A stretch of 15,452 nt of DNA from an uncultured Bacteroidales bacterium (GCA_934725785.1 CAKVCS010000010.1:1-15452), one strand, 5' to 3'; counted from the stretch's first letter, positions 8,323-15,452 are shown. Notes: generated by a model from the letters alone, not told the origin. A program made the numbers and translations.

Positions 8323-8367
8323 AGCCCCCGCGCGGCCAACGTCGGCCCGCGGGGGCTTGCGTTTTTT
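8323..8367 (+). terminator. Rho-independent terminator of the susCD operon
   Basis: AGCCCCCGCGCGGCC (8323-8337) pairs with GGCCCGCGGGGGCT (8344-8357) around the loop AACGTC, with one extra base in the left arm, followed by TGCGTTTTTT. This is a strong stem plus T-tract located 35 bases after the last gene of the operon. A near-copy of the left arm, AGCCCCCGCGCGCC (8287-8300), overlaps the stop codon and could compete for the right arm. Confidence 0.85.
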
Positions 8368-8462
8368 CACATTGCGGCGCACAAAGGACGGGCAAAGTGT
8401 GGGAAATTAGCCACACAATAGCTATACTTGCCAGCAAGGCGCAGGGAGCGCGAAATAATATT

Positions 8463-9359
8463 ATGGACTACGAATACTCCGACGGCAAATACATAGACCC
8501 GCTGACCGACTTCGGCTTCAAGCGCATCTTTGGGGACAAGGAGGTCATGATGGCCTTCCTCAACGACCTCATAGAGCCCGCATCGCCCATAGAGGACGTG
8601 GAGTACCTCGACAAGGAGGCTGAGCCGGAGGCCGCGCCCTTCCGGGGCGTCATCTACGACCTGCGCTGCCGAACGTCCGCCGGCGAGGAGATGATTGTCG
8701 AGATGCAGAACAGGGCGCAGCCCAACTTCCGCGACAGGATCATATACTACCTCTCCCGCTCATTCTCCACCCAGCGGCTGCGCGGCGGGGACTGGGACTA
8801 CGAGCTCTGCCCAGTGATCGGAGTCTTCTTCATCAACTTCGAGCTCGAGCCGGGCAGGCCCCGACCCATGCGCACCGTCGAGATGCGCGAGCGGGAGACC
8901 GGCGAGACATTCACCGACAAGATGCGCGCGTACGTCCTCGAGCTGCCGGGATTCAGGAGGAGGGCGGAGACGGCGTGCAAGGCGAAAACGGACTTCTGGA
9001 TGTACAACCTCACAAACATGAACGCCATGAACGACAAGCAAGACATACCATTCGCCGACAAGCAGCCGGCCTTCAAGAGGATGTTCTCAATAGCCGAGGT
9101 GGCACGAATGAGCCAGGAGGAGCTCAACAAGTACCACATCAGCCAAAAGTCTTACTGGGACGCCTGCTCCGTCCTGGAGGGGGCGAGGCTCGAGGGACTT
9201 TCCGAGGGAAGAGCCGAGGGAAGAGCCGAGGGAAGAGCCGAGGGAAGAGAGGCGAAAGCGATGGAAATAGCCAAAGCCTTGAGAGAGATGGGGCTGTCCG
9301 AGCTGCAGATAATGATGGCGACAGGGCTGGGCAAGGACGACATTGAGAACCTCAGCTGA
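8463..9359 (+). CDS. Rpn family recombination-promoting nuclease / PD-(D/E)XK transposase-like protein
   Basis: This 298-residue protein belongs to the Rpn/PDDEXK_2 group, metal-dependent DNA nucleases related to E. coli RpnA-E, often annotated as putative transposases. The N-terminal signature DPLTDFGFKRIFGDKE (12-27) is diagnostic. The likely catalytic residues are Asp66 (IYDLRC) and Glu80-x-Gln82 (VEMQ), a PD-(D/E)XK variant with Gln in place of Lys. The C-terminus has the Glu-Gly-Arg-Ala repeats and the short helix ELQIMMATGLGKDDI common in the family. I chose the ATG at 8463; an in-frame GTG at 8397 adds 22 residues unlike the family start. A -7-like TATACTTG lies at 8423-8430. No terminal inverted repeats or target duplications were seen, so it does not look like a mobile unit. 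The Sir2 gene starts 23 bases after the stop. Confidence 0.88.
   Translation: MDYEYSDGKYIDPLTDFGFKRIFGDKEVMMAFLNDLIEPASPIEDVEYLDKEAEPEAAPFRGVIYDLRCRTSAGEEMIVEMQNRAQPNFRDRIIYYLSRSFSTQRLRGGDWDYELCPVIGVFFINFELEPGRPRPMRTVEMRERETGETFTDKMRAYVLELPGFRRRAETACKAKTDFWMYNLTNMNAMNDKQDIPFADKQPAFKRMFSIAEVARMSQEELNKYHISQKSYWDACSVLEGARLEGLSEGRAEGRAEGRAEGREAKAMEIAKALREMGLSELQIMMATGLGKDDIENLS
9204..9251 (+). repeat. 12-base tandem repeat inside the Rpn gene
   Basis: GAGGGAAGAGCC is repeated three times exactly (9204-9239) with a fourth copy differing at the last two bases (9240-9251), encoding GlyArgAlaGlu-type units. A degenerate earlier unit, GAGGGACTTTCC, lies at 9192-9203. The unit is a multiple of three, so slippage changes repeat number without breaking the frame. 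Such repeats are common near the C-terminus of this nuclease family. Confidence 0.85.
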
Positions 9360-9382
9360 GGGCAAAAAACAAAGACATAAAG

Positions 9383-10150
9383 ATGAGAACGGAAGACGCG
9401 CGGCGCGCAGCGAGAATGATAAGAGAGGCCAGGTGCGCGATAGCATTCACGGGCGCGGGCATATCACTTGAGAGCGGAGTCCCAACATTCCGCGGGGGAG
9501 CCGACAGCGTATGGAGCAAACACGACCCCGAGGACATAGAGATAGGCCGCTTTACCGCCAACCCCGCCAAGAGCTGGAGGACCATAAAGGAGTGCTTCTA
9601 CTCATTCATGCGGAATAACGACATAAGGCCCAACAAGGCGCACCACGTGCTGGCCCGCATGGAGGCCGACGGGCTGATAAAATCGGTAGTCACGCAGAAC
9701 ATCGACTGCCTGCACCAGATGGCAGGGTCGAAAAACGTCATTGAGTTCCACGGCACTACAGGCACAGCCTCGTGCATGGCGTGCGGACTCAAAGAGCCGG
9801 CAGCGGAACTTGACATGACGGCGGACGTGCCGCGATGCCCGCAATGCGGGGGGCTGATGAAACCCGACTTCGTATTCTTCGGCGAGGCCATACCCACAGA
9901 AGCCTACGAGCTAAGCATGGACTACGCCAACGACAAGGCCGACCTGTGCCTGGTTGTGGGGACGACGGGAAGCGTGATGCCGGCGGCAATGGTGCCCATA
10001 CTCGTAAAACGCCGAGGGGGCGCAGTCATAGAGGTGAACCCCGAGCCGTCTGAGCTCACCCGTTATGCCGACGTTTTCCTGCAGGCGGGGGCGGTGGAGG
10101 CATTCACCGCGCTGGAGCGGGAGCTGTGGCCGGGCTGCGCAACACAATAG
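9383..10150 (+). CDS. Sir2 family NAD-dependent protein deacylase (zinc type)
   Basis: This 255-residue cytosolic enzyme would remove acyl groups from lysines, consuming NAD+ and releasing nicotinamide and O-acyl-ADP-ribose. All core motifs are visible: NAD-binding TGAGIS (23-28) and PTFRG (34-38), TQNID (104-108), catalytic His123 in FHG, zinc cysteines 131/134 and 152/155, KPDFVFFGE (160-168), VVGTTGSVMPA (191-201, usually VVGTS) and EVNPEP. Length fits the bacterial CobB/NpdA class. At the place where desuccinylases carry a YxxR pair this protein reads YSFM (73-76), then Arg77, so an acetyl or other short-acyl preference is more likely; that alignment is my own. The ATG at 9383 gives a normal start. 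The gene follows the Rpn gene by 23 bases and may share its transcript. Confidence 0.95.
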   Translation: MRTEDARRAARMIREARCAIAFTGAGISLESGVPTFRGGADSVWSKHDPEDIEIGRFTANPAKSWRTIKECFYSFMRNNDIRPNKAHHVLARMEADGLIKSVVTQNIDCLHQMAGSKNVIEFHGTTGTASCMACGLKEPAAELDMTADVPRCPQCGGLMKPDFVFFGEAIPTEAYELSMDYANDKADLCLVVGTTGSVMPAAMVPILVKRRGGAVIEVNPEPSELTRYADVFLQAGAVEAFTALERELWPGCATQ

Positions 10151-10235
10151 GCCACGCCTCGGCGGCCACCGAGCGCACTCATGGCGCAAAACCTTATTTA
10201 ACAACCATCAAAGCATAGCAATCGGCTGAAATCGC

Positions 10236-10243
10236 TACTTTTG
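10236..10243 (+). promoter_or_regulatory. Putative -7 promoter element for typA
   Basis: TACTTTTG matches the Bacteroidota -7 consensus TAnnTTTG exactly and lies 86 bases before the typA start. I see no TTTG -33 box at the expected 19-21 base spacing. It runs into a palindrome TTGCGCAA (10241-10248). The gap 10151-10329 holds no gene, and a small dyad after the Sir2 stop (CTCGG...CCGAG, 10158-10173) lacks a T-tract. Confidence 0.4.
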
Positions 10244-10329
10244 CGCAAACTCATAGCGTGACTCATAGTTCGCATACGACCACGCCACCACCATTCAGCG
10301 GAAAAACAAGATAACCCGGATTCACATAA

Positions 10330-12159
10330 ATGTCTGTAGAAAACAGCGCGAAGATTCGCAACGTGGCGATAATAGCCCACGTCGACCACGGCAAGACGAC
10401 CATCGTGGACAAGATGCTCAAGGCCGCCAAGACCTTCAGGGAGAACCAGCAGGTGGGAGACTTGCTGATGGACAACAACGAGTTGGAGCGTGAGCGCGGT
10501 ATCACGATCCTCGCGAAGAACTGCGCCGTGAAGTGGGGCGACACCAAGATTAACATAATTGACACCCCGGGACACTCGGACTTCGGCGGCGAGGTGGAAC
10601 GCGTCCTTAATATGGCCGACGGGTGCCTGCTGCTGGTCGACGCCTTCGAGGGCCCCATGCCGCAGACGCGCTTCGTGCTCGAGAAAGCCATAAAAATCGG
10701 CCTTAAGCCGATTGTCGTCATAAACAAGGTCGACAAGCCCAACTGCCGCCCCGAGGAGGTCAACGAGGCCGTGTTCGACCTCATGTTCAGCCTCGGCGCC
10801 ACCGAGAACCAGCTGGACTTCAAGACTGTGTACGGCTCGGCCAAGCAGGGATGGATGAGCACGGACTGGAAGCAGAAGACCGACAACATAGACGCGGTGT
10901 TCGAGACGATAATAAACGAGATCCCCGCACCCAAAGTGACCGACGGCACGGTGCAGCTGCTCGTGACGTCGATGGAGTACTCGTCTTACACAGGCCGCAT
11001 AGCCGTGGGACGCGTACACCGCGGCGAACTCAAGGCCGGGATGGACGTGAGCCTCTGCAAGCGCGACGGGAGGATTGTAAAGCAGCGCATAAAGGAGCTC
11101 TACGTGTATGACGGCATGGGCAAGCAGAAAGTTGAGACCGTAGGCTGCGGCGACATCTGCGCCATAGTGGGCTTCGACAGCTTCGACATTGGCGACACCG
11201 TGGCGGACGCTGTAAACCCCGAGGCGCTGCCGACAATCGCCATCGACGAGCCGACGATGTCTATGCTCTTCACGATAAACAACTCGCCTTTCTTCGGCAA
11301 GGACGGCAAGTTCGTGACCAGCCGCCACATAAAGGACCGATTGTACAAGGAGCTTGAGAAGAACCTCGCCCTGCGCGTGGAGGAGACCGACCGCGCCGAC
11401 GCGTGGAACGTCTACGGCCGAGGCGTGCTCCACCTCTCGGTGCTCATCGAGACAATGCGCCGCGAGGGATACGAGCTGCAGGTTGGACAGCCGCAAGTCA
11501 TAATAAAAGAGATTGACGGCAAGAAGTGCGAGCCTGTGGAGGAGCTGACCATAGACCTGCCGGAGGACTACTCGGGCAAGAGCATCGAGATGGTGACCCA
11601 GCGCAAGGGCGAGCTGGTGAACATGGAGCGCCACGGCGACCGCATACACCAGGACTTCAAAATTCCGAGCCGCGGCATAATAGGCCTGCGCACCAACCTT
11701 ATGACAGCCACGGCCGGCGAGGCCGTCATGGCCCACCGCCTGCTCGGCTTCGAGCCTTGGAAAGGCCACATCGACAAGCGCACGAACGGCAGCCTCATAG
11801 CCCTGGAGGGCGGCACGGCCTACGCATACTCGCTCGACAAGCTGCAGGATCACGGCAAGTTCTTCATCAACCCGCAAGACGAGGTGTACGCCGGCCAGGT
11901 GGTAGGCGAGAACACCCGCGAGGGAGACATTGTGATAAACGTCTGCAAGAGCAAGAAGCTCACCAATATGCGCTCCAAGAGCTCGGACGACGCCGTGCAC
12001 CTCGCGCCGCCAACCATCTTCAGCCTCGAGGAGGCGCTTGAGTACATCCAGGGCGACGAGTACGTCGAGGTGACGCCCCACTCTATGCGAATCCGCAAGA
12101 TTCTCCTCAACGAGGCCGACCGCAAGAAAGTGCAAAAGGCTTCGCAGGCGGAGCAGTAG
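10330..12159 (+). CDS. typA: Ribosome-associated translational GTPase TypA/BipA
   Basis: This 609-residue protein is full length for TypA/BipA, an EF-G-like GTPase that binds the ribosome and helps large-subunit assembly and growth under cold or other stress. The G domain shows the P-loop AHVDHGKT (16-23), switch I ERERGIT (53-59), DTPGH (78-82) and NKVDKP (132-137). After it come an EF-Tu domain 2-like barrel (about 210-290), EF-G III/V-like domains, and the TypA-specific C-terminal region with SRGIIGLRTNLMTATAGEA split around Gly-Leu-Arg, GSLIALEGGTAYAYSL and TNMRSKSSDDAVHLAPP. The ATG at 10330 places the P-loop at the usual distance. It appears to be a single-gene unit, with a -7 box upstream and a terminator 35 bases after the stop. 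Nothing is unusual about the protein. Confidence 0.98.
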   Translation: MSVENSAKIRNVAIIAHVDHGKTTIVDKMLKAAKTFRENQQVGDLLMDNNELERERGITILAKNCAVKWGDTKINIIDTPGHSDFGGEVERVLNMADGCLLLVDAFEGPMPQTRFVLEKAIKIGLKPIVVINKVDKPNCRPEEVNEAVFDLMFSLGATENQLDFKTVYGSAKQGWMSTDWKQKTDNIDAVFETIINEIPAPKVTDGTVQLLVTSMEYSSYTGRIAVGRVHRGELKAGMDVSLCKRDGRIVKQRIKELYVYDGMGKQKVETVGCGDICAIVGFDSFDIGDTVADAVNPEALPTIAIDEPTMSMLFTINNSPFFGKDGKFVTSRHIKDRLYKELEKNLALRVEETDRADAWNVYGRGVLHLSVLIETMRREGYELQVGQPQVIIKEIDGKKCEPVEELTIDLPEDYSGKSIEMVTQRKGELVNMERHGDRIHQDFKIPSRGIIGLRTNLMTATAGEAVMAHRLLGFEPWKGHIDKRTNGSLIALEGGTAYAYSLDKLQDHGKFFINPQDEVYAGQVVGENTREGDIVINVCKSKKLTNMRSKSSDDAVHLAPPTIFSLEEALEYIQGDEYVEVTPHSMRIRKILLNEADRKKVQKASQAEQ

Positions 12160-12193
12160 CGGAAGCTCTGGCATACAGTTTCTAATGCAAGAC

Positions 12194-12233
12194 CGTGGCG
12201 CGGGTATAAGAACCTGCGTCACGTTTTTTTTTT
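12194..12233 (+). terminator. Rho-independent terminator of typA
   Basis: CGTGGCGCGGGT (12194-12205) pairs with ACCTGCGTCACG (12212-12223) along all 12 positions, two of them G-U pairs, around the loop ATAAGA. It is followed directly by ten Ts (12224-12233). This is a textbook terminator placed 35 bases after typA. Confidence 0.92.
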
Positions 12234-12436
12234 ATATTGCAATACGCAGCTTCACAAATAAACGCATAACACTTGCACAGGTAGAAACTTATGCGACTAT
12301 GATTGTGATATACAAAAGGTTTTCCCGACAGCAGTCAACTGCTTGTGAAAAAAGCGAATAGCATAAATTACGCTCTATTATACTTGCTCATTCTAACAAA
12401 AATCACATCTTGGAACTACAAATAATAACATACAGT
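12234..12436 (+). promoter_or_regulatory. AT-rich leader with a possible -7 box (TATACTTG, 12379-12386)
   Basis: This stretch is clearly AT-richer than the rest of the window and carries no gene I can support. TATACTTG at 12379-12386 differs from the TAnnTTTG consensus at one base and is identical to the box before the Rpn gene (8423-8430). It lies 51 bases before the ATG of the broken peptide gene, so the peptide and the receptor after it could share this promoter. I see no good -33 box. Confidence 0.3.
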
Positions 12437-12597
12437 ATGAAAAAGCGATTTTATGCCTGTGTCTTGAATGCTTATTAACCCCATACGCCTCAGCTTTTGC
12501 AGAGAAGAAAAAATGAGACAAGCCAAAAAGAGTTGTGGTTAAATCAGACACGCCGAAAGGGTACATGGAGGCTATCGTTTACGGCAAGAAAAAGTAA
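12437..12597 (+). pseudogene. Broken gene for a small exported basic peptide
   Basis: From the ATG at 12437 the frame stops after 13 codons. Restoring one A to the run of five As after the ATG (12440-12444) gives MKKAILCLCLECLL, then TPYASAFA, an excellent signal peptide with an A-x-A cleavage site, then EKKK. An in-frame TGA (12514-12516, possibly CGA or GGA before) interrupts the frame. After it comes DKPKRVVVKSDTPKGYMEAI, then VYGKKK and a TAA at 12595. The repaired product would be 53 residues, with a mature part of about 31 residues rich in Lys and Arg. It ends 27 bases before the probable original start of the receptor gene. I do not recognise its family; the reconstruction is inference, though the signal peptide and coherent frame are hard to get by chance. 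Confidence 0.5.
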
Positions 12598-12630
12598 GAG
12601 AAAAGGGGTTGAGCATCCGTAACCATAAAA

Positions 12631-14457
12631 TTGCGGTCGCTCAACACCGCTCTACTTATGACGGTCGCAGGTTTCATAGACACCAATGCGCAGACAATTT
12701 CGGGAATCGTGACAGACAAGGCTGGAGACGGCCCCATAGTCGGCGCACACGCTATCGTCATATGCATGCCAGACCGTTCAATCGCGGCTTACGCCATGAC
12801 TGACGCAAACGGCAGATTCTCAATTACAAAAAATATACACGGGGTATGCCTCCTGCGGGTGTCGTGCATAGGATACGCGAACGAAGTCGTCCCTATAAAA
12901 AAGCTGCCATCGAACGGTATTAGCGTACAGATGACTGCCAAGGCCTTCAACTTGAAAGAGGTCGCTGTAAAGAGACGCGCGCCAGGAGTCGTGGTGAGGG
13001 TGGACACGGTAAAATACAAAATAGAGAGGTATACCGACGGCACCGAGCAAGTGCTGGGGGAAGTACTTGACAAGCTGCCAGGCGTGAGAGTGACAGAGGG
13101 AGGAAAGGTGACTGCCGGCGGCAAGCTTGTAGACAAGCTGTTGATAAACGGGCAGGACTTCGCCGGGGAGAAGCATGAGCTTCTGACGAAAAACCTCCCA
13201 TCTGAAATGGTTAAGGACGTCGAGCTGCTTAAGAACTACAACGAATATTCTATATTAGAGGGGTTCAAGAGCAAAGGCACGGCTATAAACATAGGCGTAG
13301 ATTCTTCCTATACCCGACGCCCAACAGGAAACGCTGAACTTCACTGCGGGTATAAAGGCAAATACCGCGCAAAAGGCAACCTGTTCTTCATAGGCGACCA
13401 GGCAATGCTCGGAGTAAGCGCAAAAGCCTACAACACAGGCGAGGAGACCATGAGCATCGAGGAGTACCTCTCAATATGTGGAGGAGTGAAAAACTTCGCC
13501 GACGCCATAGGCGGACGCACAACATCGGTTGAAAGGCCGTCCGCGGGGGGTGACGCCTTTTTAAAGGCGGACATTGGCACGCGGCGTCGTAACGACCAAA
13601 TGGTTACCGCCAACGTCGCATGGAACCCTGACCCCCGACTTAATATAAACGCCTACGCCATCATAAACAGGGAGGGAACTCGCTCCTCATCCCGCATGTC
13701 GCGCTCTTTCTTCGGCATGGCGGACACAACCGCCGTCAGATTGGATGAGAGCGGGGGTGAGAACCGAAGAATAGCGAACGTGAGCTTGAACATCAAACTC
13801 GTGACATCCGAAAATGGCCTTGCTACATACCGCGGCACGGCGTTCGTCAATCCGGACACTAACAAGGAGTCGGTGGCCTACAACGACACTTCTTATTGGA
13901 ACTCGGAAAGAAAGGCAGCACGCATGGATCACGACCTGACATACTCACACAAACTCTCAGACAGGCAGCTGCTGACAATCCGCGCCTACGCAGCATACGA
14001 CCGCAACAGGGCAGACGTGACACTGACGAGAGACTCTTCGCAAACACCAACGCTCAACTCACTCAAAGACACGAGGCAGGAAAGGACATCTTCGGCGGCG
14101 ATGTGCGGAGGGAGCTTGTCATACATACACCACCTCGGGACGATGTTTAAGCTCAGGGCGAGCTTGGCGTATGATGCCGACCGCACGTCATACGAATCAG
14201 AAAGCCAAGACCAGGATTTCCGCACACCAAAGACCCGCTGCAGCTGCGGAGCGACTACACTAAGCCTCTCCGTAAACAAGACTCGGGGCAAGATCCGACT
14301 TGGGGCGGGGGCACAGCTCGTAAACTTGAGCAGCCCAGCCTCCCGACTCAAATGGAAAGTGTTGCCCCAAGGCTCAGTAGAGTTCCACTTGTCAAAGCTC
14401 AATACGTTGGAGCTGAGCTACGAGAGCAGCCTCACCCGCGACACGGACATCCCATAG
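12631..14457 (+). CDS. TonB-dependent receptor-like outer-membrane beta-barrel protein, N-terminal part (interrupted gene)
   Basis: This part encodes 608 residues of a receptor of the CarboxypepD_reg-like plus outer-membrane beta-barrel family of Bacteroidota. It shows a signal peptide ending near NAQ (about residue 20), a CarboxypepD_reg-like domain (about 22-103, MTDANGRFSI), a TonB-box-like NLKEVAVK (107-114), and the plug-like motifs VDTVKY (124-129) and LGEVLDKLPGVRV (142-154). LLINGQDF and KNLPSEMVKDVELLKNYNE follow, then barrel strands. No ATG precedes the signal peptide. The only standard option is TTG at 12631, but two codons upstream ATA AAA (12625-12630) looks like a mutated ATG AAA. 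The frame ends at TAG 14455-14457 in mid-barrel and continues in phase for 263 more codons. Its codon bias is weaker than in the susCD genes. The ligand is unknown. Confidence 0.75.
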   Translation: MRSLNTALLMTVAGFIDTNAQTISGIVTDKAGDGPIVGAHAIVICMPDRSIAAYAMTDANGRFSITKNIHGVCLLRVSCIGYANEVVPIKKLPSNGISVQMTAKAFNLKEVAVKRRAPGVVVRVDTVKYKIERYTDGTEQVLGEVLDKLPGVRVTEGGKVTAGGKLVDKLLINGQDFAGEKHELLTKNLPSEMVKDVELLKNYNEYSILEGFKSKGTAINIGVDSSYTRRPTGNAELHCGYKGKYRAKGNLFFIGDQAMLGVSAKAYNTGEETMSIEEYLSICGGVKNFADAIGGRTTSVERPSAGGDAFLKADIGTRRRNDQMVTANVAWNPDPRLNINAYAIINREGTRSSSRMSRSFFGMADTTAVRLDESGGENRRIANVSLNIKLVTSENGLATYRGTAFVNPDTNKESVAYNDTSYWNSERKAARMDHDLTYSHKLSDRQLLTIRAYAAYDRNRADVTLTRDSSQTPTLNSLKDTRQERTSSAAMCGGSLSYIHHLGTMFKLRASLAYDADRTSYESESQDQDFRTPKTRCSCGATTLSLSVNKTRGKIRLGAGAQLVNLSSPASRLKWKVLPQGSVEFHLSKLNTLELSYESSLTRDTDIP

Positions 14458-15246
14458 GCGGCGACCAAACGTCTCATGAACTACCACACCGTGTATGACT
14501 ACACAGCATCGGACGAGATGCTGCACTTATATCACGACATCTCGGTCTTCTATATGTACTACAGCAGTATGCGCGACATCTCGGTTGTCATGAACGGCGG
14601 GTTTTGCGAAGAAGAAAGCCCCGCCGCCTACGATGAGATGACCGACGGGAGGACAACTTACGAGACGCGCCTCGCCTCCTCGCGGAGCGACCGTTTCGCT
14701 CACGCCCTCTTGACGTTCGACAAGGGCTTCTCTATCCCCCTCCGCGCAAAAATCAATATTTATGGAACGGTGAGCCTGAAGCCATCATATTACGGAGGGG
14801 TAGCCTATACGATGGAGACAAAGGCCGCGGAGACAAGCATATCGGTTAAGACGCGATTCAAATGCCCCGTAAACGTTGAGATTGGCGGAGGCCTAAACTG
14901 GTCAACGACCAGCATCGGAATACTTGACAAACCATCGGAATGGAGGACGTACGACATCCGCATACAGCCACTGGTTGCAAGCAAGAAAAGCGGAGTCAAA
15001 GTCAAACTTCCGATATCGTACGTCAGCGACAAGGCAGGCGACGAGGCGCTAAGCTATGTCGACCTCAGCCTAAGCGCAGAGAAGAGGATCGGCCGCCACG
15101 CCTCTATATATGCCGAGGCGAACGACATTCTCCACACCGACAGCCGCGACCGGATAACGCGCACCGTGGAAGGCGACCACGAGGACACCGCGACCGAGGC
15201 GAGGATGCCAGGCTTCGCACTCATTGGGTTTAAATGGGTATTCTGA
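14458..15246 (+). pseudogene. C-terminal barrel half of the interrupted outer-membrane receptor
   Basis: This stretch continues in the same frame as the preceding part after the TAG at 14455-14457. It encodes barrel strands through YVDLSLSAEKRIGRHASIYA and EANDILHT to the C-terminal FALIGFKWVF, whose final Phe is the signature of an outer-membrane barrel. The junction reads TRDTDIP-stop-AATKRLMNYHTVYDY, where related receptors run on without a break, so a single CAG to TAG change would explain it. With the stop read as an amino acid the gene would encode 871 residues, normal for the family. The first internal ATG is 14476, but a protein starting there would lack a signal peptide and could not be exported. 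TAG is a normal stop elsewhere in this window, so recoding is unlikely. Confidence 0.75.
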
Positions 15247-15452
15247 CCGATTTCCGCAACGCAAAGGGGATAGCGGATACCCCAACACGCGATTTGGCGC
15301 GCAGTCAAGGCATACGAACAGATTGACACCGCGTTTAAAAGACAACATATGGGCGCTGTAATTTAGAAGGTTGTATAAATTGCCGCCATCATAAAGGGGG
15401 ATGCAATAATTATCCATATGTTCGCGGCGTGAAAATCAAATCGACACACGAC
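15247..15452. other. Unassigned right-end stretch
   Basis: I see no supported gene, RNA or terminator in these 206 bases. A short open frame ending at the TAG around 15364 lacks a start codon and is not recognisable. A weak dyad GGGGATA...ATACCCC lies at 15268-15285, without a T-tract. Confidence 0.3.

Noticed and set aside
8397..8462. GTG start for the Rpn protein 22 codons upstream
   Set aside because: Family members begin close to the DPLTDFGFK motif, and the extra residues overlap a -7-like box at 8423-8430.
9204..9251. Short tandem repeats considered as a CRISPR-like array
   Set aside because: The units are 12 bases, contiguous, without spacers and in frame within a gene; they encode Gly-Arg-Ala-Glu repeats typical of this nuclease family.
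10198..12222. A 674-codon open frame on the minus strand, opposite typA
   Set aside because: It mirrors typA completely and is rich in Val, Leu, His and Ala with no recognisable motif, so it is a composition shadow.
12437..15246. Stop-codon reassignment as an explanation for the in-frame TGA and TAG
   Set aside because: Intact genes in the same window end with TGA (9359) and TAG (6516, 8288, 10150, 12159), so both codons act as stops here.
15275..15364. Open frame reading AVKAYEQIDTAF and on to a TAG, possibly a gene remnant
   Set aside because: It has no start codon, is about 30 codons long, and resembles no family I can name; it is expected by chance.

Overview
The window looks like chromosome from a GC-rich member of the Bacteroidota, most likely order Bacteroidales. 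The support is three paralogous TonB-linked outer-membrane systems with CarboxypepD_reg-like N-terminal domains, a SusC/SusD pair, starts without clear Shine-Dalgarno sequences, and a TAnnTTTG-like -7 box. Coding regions are strongly biased to G/C in third codon positions. The family within Bacteroidales (Muribaculaceae would fit) cannot be fixed from the sequence alone.

Layout. (1) 1-597, minus strand: the first 199 codons of a SusC-type receptor that runs off the left edge. (2) 598-1278: a 681-base divergent control region. (3) 1279-8288, plus strand: a nutrient-uptake operon of SusC-type TonB-dependent transporter, SusD-type glycan-binding lipoprotein, and a third surface lipoprotein with Fn3-like and beta-helix/DUF5123-like regions. 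A strong hairpin follows susD and a classical terminator ends the operon. No glycoside hydrolase, polysaccharide lyase or regulator lies inside the window, so the substrate is open; the third lipoprotein resembles ones I associate with pectin-type loci. (4) 8463-10150: an Rpn/PD-(D/E)XK nuclease gene with a 12-base tandem repeat near its 3' end, followed 23 bases later by a zinc-type Sir2 NAD-dependent deacylase. (5) 10330-12159: typA/bipA, a translational GTPase, with its own -7 box and terminator. (6) 12234-15246: an AT-richer, decaying locus. A small exported basic peptide gene (12437-12597) lies just upstream of an outer-membrane beta-barrel receptor gene (12625-15246), and both are broken by small lesions. 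(7) 15247-15452: no supported gene.

How the parts work together. SusC, SusD and the third lipoprotein would form a surface capture-and-import complex powered by TonB. The divergent SusC copy shares its translation-start leader with the second SusC, which suggests duplication or common post-transcriptional control. The Rpn, Sir2 and TypA genes look like independent units.

The least ordinary observation is the peptide/receptor locus. Four separate lesions (a lost A in a homopolymer after ATG, an in-frame TGA, an ATA where the start codon should be, and an in-frame TAG) interrupt an otherwise clean two-gene cassette. I saw no CRISPR array, tRNA, rRNA or complete insertion sequence.
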